A stretch of 58,121 nucleotides of DNA from Streptomyces hoynatensis (GTDB lineage: Bacteria > Actinomycetota > Actinomycetes > Streptomycetales > Streptomycetaceae), in contig NZ_RBAL01000029.1 of NCBI RefSeq assembly GCF_003626535.1, positions 1 to 58,121 on the forward strand, given 5' to 3'. Positions 16,284 through 24,674 of the stretch are shown piece by piece. The position numbers and the translations under genes are program-made. The notes beneath the pieces were generated by a model, which had not been told where the DNA came from, ran no database searches, and saw only the letters and a list, made by a program, of their open reading frames with translations. Positions within the stretch are counted from its first letter, which is position 1, and every line of letters starts with the position of its first letter.

Positions 16284-17753
16284 TCAGCCGCGCTCCGCCG
16301 CCGGTTCGCGCCGCCCGGCCCGCGGCATCAGCGTCGCCGCGATCACCAGGGCCGCGAGGCCGAGGCAGGCGGTGGCCAGGAACGCGTCGTGGTTGGCCGA
16401 CTCCTGCACGGCCCGCACCAGGTCCGGGTCCCCGCCCGTGCCGGCGAGTTCCGAGGCGAAGCCGCTGTAGGCGATGGTGCCCACCACGGCGAGGCCGAGC
16501 GCGCCGCCGGCCTCCTGGCTGGTGTTGATCAGGCCGGCCCCCACCCCCGCGTCCTCCTTGCCGATGCCGGCGAAGGCCGCGATCTGCAGGGTCACGAACA
16601 CCGCGCCGCAGCCGAGGCCCACCGCGAGGAATCCGGGCAGCAGGTCCGTGGCGTAGTGCCCCCCGGCCGGGGCCCGCCACAGGAGCAGCAGCCCGGCGAC
16701 GGTGGCCACGAGTCCCGCCAGCAGCACGGTCCTGGCCGCGACCCTGCTGATCAACGCGGAGGCCAGCCCGGCGCCGACCGCGACGCAGACCGCGAGCGGC
16801 ACGTAGGCGAAGCCGGCCCGCATCGGCGCATAGCCGTACACCTGCTGCATGAAGATGCTGGCGAAGTAGAACATCGCGCCGAGGGTGCCGAAGACCAGCA
16901 GGGCGGAGACGTTGGCCACCCGCATCGTGCGCAGCCGGAAGATCCGCGGCGGCATCAGCGGCGAGCGCGCCCGCAACTCCGTCGCCACAAAGGCGGCGAG
17001 CAGCACGGCCACGCCGGCCAGGCTGCCGATCGTCCGCAGGGTGTCCCAGCCCACCCGGGTGGCCTCGCCCAGGGTGAAGATCAACAGCAGCAGCCCGGCG
17101 GTCAGCGTCACCGCGCCCACGGTGTCGAAGGGGCGGCGGCGCTCCCCGGCCCTGCTCTCCGGCACGATCAGCGGCGCCAGGGCCGCGGCGCCCACGCCGA
17201 TCGGCAGGTTGATCCAGAAGATCCACTCCCAGCCGGGCCCGTCGGCCAGCACCCCGCCCGCGACGACGCCGACGATGGAGGCGATGCCGGCGAGCGAACC
17301 CCACACGCCCAGCGCCCTGTTGCGCTCCGGGCCCTCGGGGAAGGTGCCGGTGAGGATCGACAGGGCGGCCGGGGCGATGAGGGAGGAGCCGAGCCCCTGG
17401 AACCCCCGGGAGGCGATCAGCATCGGCCCGTTCTGGGCGAGCCCCGAGGCGAGCGAGGCCAGCGCGAACAGCAGGAAGCCGCACCGCAGCAGCCTGCGCC
17501 GCCCGAAGGTGTCGGCGAGCCGCCCGCTCAGCAGCAGGAAGCCGCCGAGCACCGTGGAGTACGCGGTGACGACGTAGCCCAGGCTGACGTCGGACATGCC
17601 AAGGCCCTCCTGGATGGAGGGCAGGGCGAGGTTCACGATCGACGCGTCGGTCATCACCATGAACTGGCCCATGCAGACGAAGGCGAGGATCGCCCCCGGG
17701 CCGGCGCCCGCCCTGGTCTCCCGCCGCGCGGTCGCCGGATCGGTGACAGTCAT
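16284..17753 (-). CDS. MFS drug exporter, DHA2 (14-TM) family
   Basis: 489 aa, hydrophobic throughout. The motif-A-like GRLADTFGRRRLLRCG, the FQGLGSSLIAPAALSIL segment and the WEWIFWINLPIGV signature of DHA2 proton-driven multidrug exporters are all present. The ATG at 17753 is chosen over the upstream GTG because GGAG sits 7 nt before it. Divergent from an ECF41 sigma factor gene across 94 bp. The transported compound is unknown. Confidence 0.92.
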   Translation of the reverse strand: MTVTDPATARRETRAGAGPGAILAFVCMGQFMVMTDASIVNLALPSIQEGLGMSDVSLGYVVTAYSTVLGGFLLLSGRLADTFGRRRLLRCGFLLFALASLASGLAQNGPMLIASRGFQGLGSSLIAPAALSILTGTFPEGPERNRALGVWGSLAGIASIVGVVAGGVLADGPGWEWIFWINLPIGVGAAALAPLIVPESRAGERRRPFDTVGAVTLTAGLLLLIFTLGEATRVGWDTLRTIGSLAGVAVLLAAFVATELRARSPLMPPRIFRLRTMRVANVSALLVFGTLGAMFYFASIFMQQVYGYAPMRAGFAYVPLAVCVAVGAGLASALISRVAARTVLLAGLVATVAGLLLLWRAPAGGHYATDLLPGFLAVGLGCGAVFVTLQIAAFAGIGKEDAGVGAGLINTSQEAGGALGLAVVGTIAYSGFASELAGTGGDPDLVRAVQESANHDAFLATACLGLAALVIAATLMPRAGRREPAAERG

Positions 17754-17784
17754 GTGCACGCTCCTGTGGTGGCGCCCGCGCGCC

Positions 17785-17811
17785 TGTCACACGCACGGGC
17801 CGGAATCCGTC
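17785..17811 (+). promoter_or_regulatory. ECF41-type promoter (TGTCACA-N16-CGTC)
   Basis: The -35 TGTCACA (17785-17791), 16-nt spacer and -10 CGTC (17808-17811) match the published ECF41 target consensus as I recall it. They point toward the ECF41 gene starting at 17848. This implies autoregulation. Confidence 0.8.
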
Positions 17812-17847
17812 AACGCGATGACGGACCGAGACGAGAGCATGTGACCG

Positions 17848-18720
17848 ATGACAGAGAACGAATTTCTTGCCGAGCGCTTCGAGGAACACCGCGGGCACCT
17901 GCGTGCCGTCGCCTACCGGATGCTGGGCTCCCTGAGCGAGGCGGACGACGCCGTGCAGGAGGCCTGGCTGAAGCTGAGCCGCGCCGACATCAGCGAGGTC
18001 GGCAACCTCGGCGGCTGGCTGACCACGGTCGTCGGCCGCGTGTGCCTGGACATGCTGCGCTCGCGCACCTCCCGGCGCGAGGAGCAGCTCGGGGTGCGCC
18101 TGCCCGACCCGATCGTCAGCGCGGCGGACGGCGTGGACCCCGAGCAGCAGGCGCTGATCGCCGACTCGGTCGGCCTGGCGCTGCTGGTGGTGCTGGAGAC
18201 CCTGGCCCCCGCCGAGCGGCTCGCCTTCGTGCTGCACGACCTGTTCGCGGTGCCCTTCGACGAGATCGCGCCCCTGGTGGGCCGCACCCCGGCCGCGGCC
18301 CGGCAGCTGGCCAGCCGCGCCCGCCGGCGCGTCAGGGGCGCGGCGCCCGCGCCCGACGCCGATCTGGCCAGGCAGCGGGAGGTGGTGAACGCCTTCCTCA
18401 CCGCGGCCAGGGGCGGCGACTTCGAGGGCCTCGTCGCGCTCCTCGACCCCGACGTGGTGACCCGCTCCGACGCCGGCCCCCAGCGTGGCCGGCTCGTGCA
18501 CGGCGCGCGGGAAGTGGCCGGGCGCGCCACCACGTTCGCCAGGCTGGCACAGCGGGCGCGGCCCGCGCTGGTCAACGGCGCCGCCGGGTTCGTCGCCACC
18601 TCCGGGGACCGCGTGGTCTCGGTCGCCGCCTTCACCATCAGGGCCGGGAAGATCACCGCCATCGACATCCTCAGCGACCCGGAGCGCCTCGCCCGCCTCG
18701 ACCTGAGCTCCCTCGGCTGA
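17848..18720 (+). CDS. ECF41-group RNA polymerase sigma factor (SigJ-like, SnoaL C-terminal domain)
   Basis: 290 aa. Region 2 (RFEEHRGHLRAVAYRMLGSLSEADDAVQEAWL) and region 4 (LAPAERLAFVLHDLFAVPFDEIAPLVGRTPAAARQLASRARR) are followed by a SnoaL/NTF2-like domain (about 175-285). The interdomain linker carries VRLPDP (about 83-88), resembling the WLPEP motif through which ECF41 proteins are controlled by their own C-terminus instead of an anti-sigma factor. An ECF41 consensus promoter lies directly upstream. No carboxymuconolactone decarboxylase/oxidoreductase/epimerase target gene is adjacent, unlike many ECF41 loci. Confidence 0.92.
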   Translation: MTENEFLAERFEEHRGHLRAVAYRMLGSLSEADDAVQEAWLKLSRADISEVGNLGGWLTTVVGRVCLDMLRSRTSRREEQLGVRLPDPIVSAADGVDPEQQALIADSVGLALLVVLETLAPAERLAFVLHDLFAVPFDEIAPLVGRTPAAARQLASRARRRVRGAAPAPDADLARQREVVNAFLTAARGGDFEGLVALLDPDVVTRSDAGPQRGRLVHGAREVAGRATTFARLAQRARPALVNGAAGFVATSGDRVVSVAAFTIRAGKITAIDILSDPERLARLDLSSLG

Positions 18721-18736
18721 TCCGGGCGCGCCGGCC

Positions 18737-18766
18737 GCCCCCGCCCGCCCGGCGCGGGCGGGGGGC
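18737..18766 (+). terminator. Hairpin after the ECF41 gene
   Basis: The arms at 18737-18748 (GCCCCCGCCCGC) and 18754-18766 pair across a CCGGC loop with one extra G. They start 17 nt after the stop codon. Confidence 0.65.
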
Positions 18767-18947
18767 GTGAGGCCGCCCCGGCGCGATCCGCCCTCGCCCG
18801 CCCGTCCACGCCGCCCGGGCCCTTCCTACGGGAAACGGCGCATTCTCCGACCGGCCACTGGGCGGGCGCCCGCCGGAGCCCCATCCTCTTCATGTACATG
18901 GAGAACGTGAAGGAAGCATGCCCATCCATCCGAGGAATGGAGATCAT

Positions 18948-19466
18948 GTGACCAGATCCCGGCGGGTCTTCGGCGCGCTGCTGTGCGGCGTCGCGGCCCT
19001 GGCCTGCGCCGTACTCGGGGCCCAGCCCGCACAGGCGTGGACGTGGTCCCCGCGCACCACCGTCTACAACGGCGCCACGCTGTGCGTCCAGGGGGAGGCC
19101 GGCATCGACCACGTCATCCCCGGCGTCTTCTCCGGCAACCTCGCCTACGCCGACGCCTACGCCCTGGCCGGCGGCTGCGGCTCGGGCCTGACCCTGCCCG
19201 ACGGCTACGCCGCCGTCCGGCTTGAGGTCCAGAAGTGGGACGGCAGCGGCTGGTTCGTGTGCCGCAGCACCGACTGGACCTACGGGCCCACCGGCGTCAG
19301 CGGCGGCGACGTCGGCGGCCCCTACGGGCCCTCGCAGATCCTCGACTACGGCGGCGCGTCCTCCTGCGGCGCGGGCTACTACGGCACGATGGCCTACGCC
19401 TACGTCCTGGAGAACGGCTCCTGGCACGGCGGCGGCGTCTGGTCCGGGTACGAACTGGTGCAGTGA
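18948..19466 (+). CDS. Small secreted protein of unknown function
   Basis: 172 aa from a GTG with GGAG 5 nt upstream. A typical signal peptide (MTRSRRVFGALLCGVAALACAVLGAQPAQA) is followed by an aromatic, Gly-rich mature part of about 140 residues (WTWSPRTTVYNG..., WDGSGWFVCRSTDWTYGP, GGVWSGYELVQ) with four cysteines, likely two disulfides. An ATG 30 nt upstream is also possible (AGGA in front) but would place extra charged residues before the signal. I do not recognise the family. Confidence 0.75.
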   Translation: MTRSRRVFGALLCGVAALACAVLGAQPAQAWTWSPRTTVYNGATLCVQGEAGIDHVIPGVFSGNLAYADAYALAGGCGSGLTLPDGYAAVRLEVQKWDGSGWFVCRSTDWTYGPTGVSGGDVGGPYGPSQILDYGGASSCGAGYYGTMAYAYVLENGSWHGGGVWSGYELVQ

Positions 19467-19473
19467 GCCGTTC

Positions 19474-19510
19474 GTTGCGGCCGCCGGCCGGGCCGGCCGG
19501 CGGCCGCAAC
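19474..19510. terminator. Strong hairpin after the small secreted protein gene
   Basis: Perfect 16-bp arms GTTGCGGCCGCCGGCC (19474-19489) and its complement (19495-19510) surround a GGGCC loop, 7 nt after the stop codon. The position suits termination of the plus-strand gene and possibly of the MFS gene ending at 19720. Confidence 0.75.
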
Positions 19511-19719
19511 GCCCGGGGCTCCCGCGCCGCCGAGGGGGGCGTTCGCAGCCCCGGCTCGCCGGCCCGGGAGTCTCGCCGGCCGGCGCGCCGAGTCCGATCG
19601 CCGGGTGGAACACGGCCGCCGCCGTAGGCAAGGCCCCAGACGATCAGCAGGACGGCGCCGCCGACCGCCGTCCGGCCCGGCAGCGGGAAGAGCGGCATCG
19701 CGACCGCCAGGGGCAGGGC

Positions 19720-21198
19720 TCAGTGGCCCACCGCCCCGGCGCCGGGCGGCCGGGCCGGGGCGGTCCTGGCCCGGCCGCCGCCCTCTCCCCCGCCCACCGC
19801 CGCCGGGGCCGCGGCCCGGTCCCGGCCGGCCCGCACCGCGAACAGGCCGAGCAGGGCCACGCCCGCGGCGATCGCGTACGCCAGGCGGTAGCCGGACAGC
19901 CCCGGTGCGCCGCCGGAACCGCCGCCCGCGGCCTGCGCCGCCGTGGCCAGGACCGCAGGCCCCACCCCGCTGCCGATCTGCAGCGCGGTCACGGTCACGG
20001 CGGAGGCCGCCCCCTGGGCGGGCACCGGAACCCCCCGCAGCCCCATCGCGGTGAGGGCGGTGAAGGCCAGGCCCTGCCCGGCGCCGGTGACCAGGAGTCC
20101 CGCGAGCACCGGCCAGACGTAAGGGGATTGCGGGCCCGCCAGGCACCACAGCGCCACCCCGCCCGCGGTGAGCGGCAGGCCGGTGGCGAGCAGCGGGCCA
20201 GGTCCGCCGCGCGCCAGCCTGCGCCCGGCGGCCCAGGCCGTCACCGCCACCGCCACGCTCACCGGCAGCACGGCGAACCCCGACGCGGCGGGCGACATGC
20301 CGCCGACGCGCTGCAGGTGCAGCGGCAGCAGGAAGAAGGCCCCGGTGACGCAGAAGTAGAAGGCGATCGCGGCCAGGGCGCCGGCCCGCACGCCCCGGAT
20401 GCGCAGCAGCCCCGGGTCGAGCAGCGGCAGGCGGCCCCGCGCCGCCGAACCGGCCCGGCTCCGCCGCCAGGCGAGGACGGAGCCCGCCGCCGCGAGCCCG
20501 AGGGCGACCGCACCCGGCGCCGCCCCGCCCGGCCTGGCCAGCAGGTCCGCGCCGAGCACGAGCAGGACGATGGCCGAGATCAGCGCCGCGGCACCGGCCG
20601 GGTCAAGAGGCCGGGAGCGGTCGGCGCGCCCGGCCGGCAGCACGGCGCGGGCGCCGGCGGCGGTCAGCAGGGCGCAGCCGGCCTGCGCGGCGAACACCAG
20701 CCGCCAGCCGGCGAGGCTGGTCAGCGTCCCGCCGAGGACCAGGCCCGCCCCGTAAGCGGCCCCCTGGGCGGAGGCGAACACCCCCAGGGCGCGGGAGCGT
20801 TCCCGGCCCGGCGGATGGACGTCGGCGATCAGCGCCGTCGCCGCGGGAATGGTGACCGCGGCGCCCGCGCCCTGCGCCACCCGCCCCAGGGCGACCACCC
20901 AGAAGGCGGGCGCGGCCAGCGCCAGGAGGGCGCCGCAGGCCAGCGCCGTCAGCCCCGCCGTCAGCACGCGCCGCCGCGGGAAGCGGTCGGCGAGCGCCCC
21001 GCCGCCGAGCAGCAGCCCGGCGAAGGCGAGGGCGTATCCGGTCACCGCCCAGGACAGGGTGCCCGGGGAAACGCCGAACTCCGCGCCGAGCGAGGGGAGC
21101 GCGCCGTTCAGGACCGCGACGCTCCCGGCGTCGAGTCCGGCCGCCGCGCTCAGCACGACCAGGGGCATGCGCGCCGCGGCGCGCCGACTGGGGGACAT
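19720..21198 (-). CDS. MFS transporter (DHA2-like exporter)
   Basis: 492 aa. Motif A is seen as GGGALADRFPRRRVLTAG, with GRVAQGAGAAVTIPAATALI and GWRLVFAAQAGCALL, typical of actinobacterial drug-export MFS proteins with up to 14 spans. ATG 21198 has GGAG 5 nt upstream; longer forms to 21408 would add an Arg/Pro-rich non-membrane stretch and are rejected. Divergent from an XRE/MmyB-like regulator gene about 200 bp away that probably controls it. Confidence 0.9.
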   Translation of the reverse strand: MSPSRRAAARMPLVVLSAAAGLDAGSVAVLNGALPSLGAEFGVSPGTLSWAVTGYALAFAGLLLGGGALADRFPRRRVLTAGLTALACGALLALAAPAFWVVALGRVAQGAGAAVTIPAATALIADVHPPGRERSRALGVFASAQGAAYGAGLVLGGTLTSLAGWRLVFAAQAGCALLTAAGARAVLPAGRADRSRPLDPAGAAALISAIVLLVLGADLLARPGGAAPGAVALGLAAAGSVLAWRRSRAGSAARGRLPLLDPGLLRIRGVRAGALAAIAFYFCVTGAFFLLPLHLQRVGGMSPAASGFAVLPVSVAVAVTAWAAGRRLARGGPGPLLATGLPLTAGGVALWCLAGPQSPYVWPVLAGLLVTGAGQGLAFTALTAMGLRGVPVPAQGAASAVTVTALQIGSGVGPAVLATAAQAAGGGSGGAPGLSGYRLAYAIAAGVALLGLFAVRAGRDRAAAPAAVGGGEGGGRARTAPARPPGAGAVGH

Positions 21199-21401
21199 GA
21201 CAGCTCCGTTGCACGGCCCGCGACGCGGGCAAGGGCGAGGGGGGACGGCGGCCGCCCGGGGCGGGAGCCGCCGCGCGGCCAGTCTCCGCATGCCAGGTGC
21301 CGGCGACCAGTCACCGCCCGGGGCAGCCCCCGCCGGGGGTGGCCCCGGCAGGGCCACCCAGAGGCGCCCGGCCGCGCGGCCCGGCGCCGATACTGGGAGG
21401 C

Positions 21402-22268
21402 GTGACACCGCCTGCCCGCGACTCGGAGCTCGCCCACTTCCTGCGCGCCCGCCGGGCCAGGCTGACGCCGGAGTGCGTCGGCCTGCCGCGCACCGGAGAC
21501 AGGCGGCTGCCCGGGCTGCGGCGCGCCGAGGTGGCCGCGCTCGCCGGGATCAGCCCCGAGTACTACACGCGCCTGGAACAGGGGCGGCAGCGGCATCCCT
21601 CGCCGCAGGTCCTGGACGCACTCGCCGCCGCGCTGCGGCTGGACGCCGACGGCCGCCGCCACCTGGGCCGCCTCACCGCCCGCACGCCCGGCGGGGTCGC
21701 CGCGGGCAGCGAGCCGCCCCGCGTCCCCGAGGCCGTGCGCCGGCTGCTCGACTCGACGCCGCTGTGGCCCGCGTACGTCGTCAGCCCGCTGCGCGACGTC
21801 CTGGCCTGGAACGCGGCGGCGGCCTGGCTGATCACCGACTTCGCCGCGCTGCCCGCGCACCGCCGCAACCTCGCCTGGTTCGCCTACCTCGACCCGCGCG
21901 CCCGCGCCCGCTACGCCGACTGGGAGACCGTCGCCCGCGGCAACGCCCACCGCCTGCGTGCCGCCCTCGCCGCCGCCCCCGGCCACCCGCGCGGCACCCG
22001 GCTCCTCGCCGAACTCTCCGCCGCCAGCGCGGAGTTCAGGGAACACTGGGCGGCCCACGAGGTGGGCGGCCCCGCCCTGGGCCGCAAGACCTTCACGTTC
22101 CGCGACCACGGCGCCCTCACCCTGGACTACACCGGCTACGTCGTTCCCGGGCCGGACGCCCTGGAGCTGGTGGTGCTGACCGCCCGCGAGGGCTCCCCCG
22201 CGCACGCCGCGCTCCTGCGGGAGGCCGCCGCCCGCGCTCCGGGCGCCGGGGCGGGGGCGGGCGCGTAA
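21402..22268 (+). CDS. XRE-family regulator with MmyB-like ligand-binding domain
   Basis: 288 aa. The N-terminal HTH (LRRAEVAALAGISPEYYTRLEQGRQRHPSPQVLDALAAALRL) is followed by a long domain (about 100-280; PLWPAYVVSPLRDVLAWNAAAAWLITDF, then DYTGYVVPGPDALELVVLTA) characteristic of MmyB-like regulators, which are thought to bind fatty-acid-like ligands. The GTG start has GATACT 7 nt upstream, so the mRNA may be leaderless. It is divergent from, and likely regulates, the MFS exporter. Confidence 0.9.
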   Translation: MTPPARDSELAHFLRARRARLTPECVGLPRTGDRRLPGLRRAEVAALAGISPEYYTRLEQGRQRHPSPQVLDALAAALRLDADGRRHLGRLTARTPGGVAAGSEPPRVPEAVRRLLDSTPLWPAYVVSPLRDVLAWNAAAAWLITDFAALPAHRRNLAWFAYLDPRARARYADWETVARGNAHRLRAALAAAPGHPRGTRLLAELSAASAEFREHWAAHEVGGPALGRKTFTFRDHGALTLDYTGYVVPGPDALELVVLTAREGSPAHAALLREAAARAPGAGAGAGA

Positions 22269-22323
22269 CGGATTCGCAAGAAACGCGCGGCCATCACGGA
22301 CATACCCTGCCAGGTGCCGCAGA

Positions 22324-22342
22324 GCCGATTACCACGATCGGC
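22324..22342. promoter_or_regulatory. Inverted repeat GCCGAT-N7-ATCGGC
   Basis: A 6-bp inverted repeat about 120 nt upstream of the LAETG protein start. It could be an operator or a leader hairpin. No known motif matches. Confidence 0.3.
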
Positions 22343-22463
22343 GTTCGAAGTGGTGGAATCCGGTTCTCAGCCACCGAGGGGCCAGGCCGCGCACCGGCCG
22401 TCACGGAGAGCTACGCGGCCTGCGTCCACGGTTTCCGCCACCCATCCCCAGGGAGCAATCAGG

Positions 22464-23366
22464 GTGCAGCGTTCATTCGGCAGCGCATTCGGCAACAGAG
22501 CGATCGGAAGACGAGCCCTCGGCGTCATCGGCGCCGGGGGGCTGGCCGGCATGTCCCTCGTCGGGCTCGGCTCCACCCAGGCGTGGGCCGACGGCCACCA
22601 GCAGTGCGGGCAGGTCCGCGTGGAGAACTCGACAGACGGAGGCAACACCTGGACGACTGAAGGACGTTACAACGGCGAGGCGCCCACCGCGATATCGGTG
22701 CGCCTGACCGGCGACGTGGCGGAGGGCTGCGCGTACCCCGTCTCGCTCGCCGCCTACAGCGCCGAGGGTCCCACCTGGGAGACCTCGGGGCAGCAGGAGT
22801 TCCTCGGCTGGGACACCACCACGCTGACCGCCGACGCCCCCGAGGCCACGCTCGACGTGAGCGACAGCGCCCCGGCCTGCTTCGGGCAGATCGACCTGTA
22901 CGCGGGCGGCGACAAGTTCGACGGGACCGAGGGCCACGCGCTGCCCCACTACCCCGACAGCGCCACCCCCACCGGCCTGATCGCCGCCTGGAACGGCGGG
23001 CAGCCCTGCGAGGAGGAGCCCACCACTCCCCCCGGCGACGAGCCCACCGACGAGCCGGGCGACGAAGCCCCGGGCGACGAGCCGACCGACGAGCCGACCG
23101 ACGAGGCGCCCACCGAGGAGCCCGCCGAGGACACGCCGTCGCCGAGCGAGAGCGCCGCGGACGGCGTGGCGCCGGACACCGGCGGCCAGGAGCCCGTCGG
23201 CCAGCCGATCGCCCTCCCCGAGTCGACGACCCCGAACGGCGACCTGGCCGAGACGGGCGGCGACGGCTCGCAGCTGACCGTGTTCGCCTCGGCCGGCGCC
23301 GGCCTGCTCGTGGTCGGCGGCGCCGCGGCCTACTTCGCGCGCCGCCGCAACCGCGCCACCCGCTGA
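22464..23366 (+). CDS. LAETG-anchored cell-surface protein (class E sortase substrate)
   Basis: 300 aa. The N-terminal export signal contains GRRALGVIGAGGLAG and ends near AWA42; the twin Arg is Tat-like. A globular part of about 130 residues (QVRVENSTDGGNTWT ... ETSGQQEFLGWDT) is followed by a Pro/Asp/Glu/Thr-rich spacer (about 185-250). The C-terminus has LAETG (261-265), a hydrophobic helix and the tail ARRRNRATR. This is a textbook sorting signal of the LAxTG type cleaved by actinobacterial class E sortases. GTG 22464 has GGGAG upstream. No sortase gene is adjacent. Confidence 0.88.
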   Translation: MQRSFGSAFGNRAIGRRALGVIGAGGLAGMSLVGLGSTQAWADGHQQCGQVRVENSTDGGNTWTTEGRYNGEAPTAISVRLTGDVAEGCAYPVSLAAYSAEGPTWETSGQQEFLGWDTTTLTADAPEATLDVSDSAPACFGQIDLYAGGDKFDGTEGHALPHYPDSATPTGLIAAWNGGQPCEEEPTTPPGDEPTDEPGDEAPGDEPTDEPTDEAPTEEPAEDTPSPSESAADGVAPDTGGQEPVGQPIALPESTTPNGDLAETGGDGSQLTVFASAGAGLLVVGGAAAYFARRRNRATR

Positions 23367-23372
23367 CGCGGC

Positions 23373-23408
23373 CCCGGGCGGGGATCGCGCACGCGTTTCC
23401 CGCCCGGG
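23373..23408 (+). terminator. Hairpin after the LAETG protein gene
   Basis: The 10-bp arms CCCGGGCGGG (23373-23382) and CCCGCCCGGG (23399-23408) start 7 nt after the stop codon. Confidence 0.7.
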
Positions 23409-23524
23409 TCACCGGTCCGTGCCCGCCGGCCCCCGAGGCCGCGGCACGGACCGGCCCGGCGCCCGGAACCGGGCGCCTCCGCCCAAAGCCACCCGCGGCC
23501 CCCGCCCGGTTTTCCCGGGCGCCG

Positions 23525-23564
23525 GGCGGGACGTGCCGGGAGGCCCTCGGCGGGATGTCCCGCC
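23525..23564. terminator. Inverted repeat at the 3' end of the lipoprotein gene
   Basis: The arms GGCGGGAC (23525-23532) and GTCCCGCC (23557-23564) lie just beyond the lipoprotein stop codon on its 3' side. The loop is long, so this is a modest call. Confidence 0.45.
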
Positions 23565-23574
23565 GGAGGCCCCC

Positions 23575-24474
23575 TCAGAGGTCGAGGAGCGGCAGGCCGG
23601 AGGAGCCGTCCAGCGGGAACGGGTTGTCCCCGGGGGCGAGTTCGGCGAGCTCCACGGTCTCCCCGGCTGCGGGCGCAGACACCGTCACCGGCCGGTTGAA
23701 CCCCGACCAGCTCTGGGTGAGGGTCATCGATATGCCGCCCAGCGACTCGTAGGACATGTCGAAGGTGGATTGCAGCGGATACGGCTCGCCCTCGGCCGCC
23801 ACCAGCAGGGTGCCGTGGGCGGGGCCGAACTCCGAGTCGAGCGACTGCTCCACGGTAAGCGCCGGGGCGCCGTCCAGGGCCGTCTCCTCCCCCATGGTCA
23901 GCACGGCCTCCTCGCCGCCCTCGTGCAGCACGCCGAAGCTGCCCGGCAGCGCGCAGCCCGAGGTCAGCTCCGCGAACTCCGGGGAGTCCGCGGGACCGTG
24001 GACATAGGAACCGGCGTACTCCGCGGCGGCGTCCGCCCCGTTCTCCGTGGCCAGCCAGGAGGCGTCGGGCGGCATGATCCACGCCTCGTCGCCCAGCCGG
24101 ACGATGTCGACGACGCCCACCAGGGGATGGGTCATCGTCTGGCGGCAGCTGTCCGCGTCCGCGACGGTGTCGATCTCCACGACGGCGCCTTGCGACTCCA
24201 TCCGGCCCGTCATCTGCACGGAGGAGACCTCGGCCACCGCGTCCTCGACCCGGGACAGCAGCTCCTCCGCCTCCGGGTCCGAGGTCTCCTGCGCGCCGGG
24301 CTCCCCGCCCGGCTCCGGCGAGGACTCGGCCTCGCTCGCGGACGCCTCGGGCGTGGGCGACCCCCGCAGCGGCCCGAGCCCGCCGGGGCGGCCGGAGCCG
24401 CCGCAGGAGCACAGGCCCACCAGAGCCGCTCCGGTCAGCAGGGCAACGCCGCCCCGCATACGCCAGGTACGCAT
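23575..24474 (-). CDS. Secreted lipoprotein (LppX/LprAFG-like fold suspected)
   Basis: 299 aa. The signal peptide ends in lipobox LCSC with Cys24 as the lipidated residue; an acidic Ser/Pro/Glu linker follows to about residue 65. The rest (VEDAVAEVSSVQMTGRMESQGAVVEIDTVAD, VRLGDEAWIMPPDASW, YPLQSTFDMSYESLGGISMTLTQSWSGFNRPVTVSAPA) has the beta-strand pattern of mycobacterial LppX/LprAFG-like carriers; this is fold inference only. GAGGGGG 9 nt upstream serves as ribosome binding site and lies within a large inverted repeat. Confidence 0.8.
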   Translation of the reverse strand: MRTWRMRGGVALLTGAALVGLCSCGGSGRPGGLGPLRGSPTPEASASEAESSPEPGGEPGAQETSDPEAEELLSRVEDAVAEVSSVQMTGRMESQGAVVEIDTVADADSCRQTMTHPLVGVVDIVRLGDEAWIMPPDASWLATENGADAAAEYAGSYVHGPADSPEFAELTSGCALPGSFGVLHEGGEEAVLTMGEETALDGAPALTVEQSLDSEFGPAHGTLLVAAEGEPYPLQSTFDMSYESLGGISMTLTQSWSGFNRPVTVSAPAAGETVELAELAPGDNPFPLDGSSGLPLLDL

Positions 24475-24483
24475 CGTTCACAA

Positions 24484-24519
24484 CCCCCTCGAATGAGTGT
24501 TCATTCTATAAAGAGGGGG
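24484..24519. promoter_or_regulatory. Nested inverted repeat over the lipoprotein promoter and ribosome binding site
   Basis: The inner palindrome GAATGA-GTGT-TCATTC (24491-24506) is flanked by CCCCCTC (24484-24490) and GAGGGGG (24513-24519), which are complementary. On the minus strand the outer 3' arm is the ribosome binding site and TATAGAAT within the element resembles a -10 box. It may be a protein operator or, if transcription starts upstream, a hairpin masking the start. Confidence 0.55.
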
Positions 24520-24674
24520 CACGGCGGGCGGGGCGGTGTCCGCACGCGAAGCGGCCCGCCGGACGCACGCGAAGCGGCCCGCCGGGCGCACCCGGCGGGC
24601 CTGTCCCCGCGCGTGGTTCACGGCCGGGCGCCCCGGTCAGGGACGCGGCGCCCGGGCGCGTGGGGGAAGCGGTG

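Noticed and set aside
19720..21408. A longer MFS protein starting at 21408
   Set aside because: The extra 70 residues are Arg/Pro-rich and not membrane-like, while ATG 21198 has a good GGAG site.
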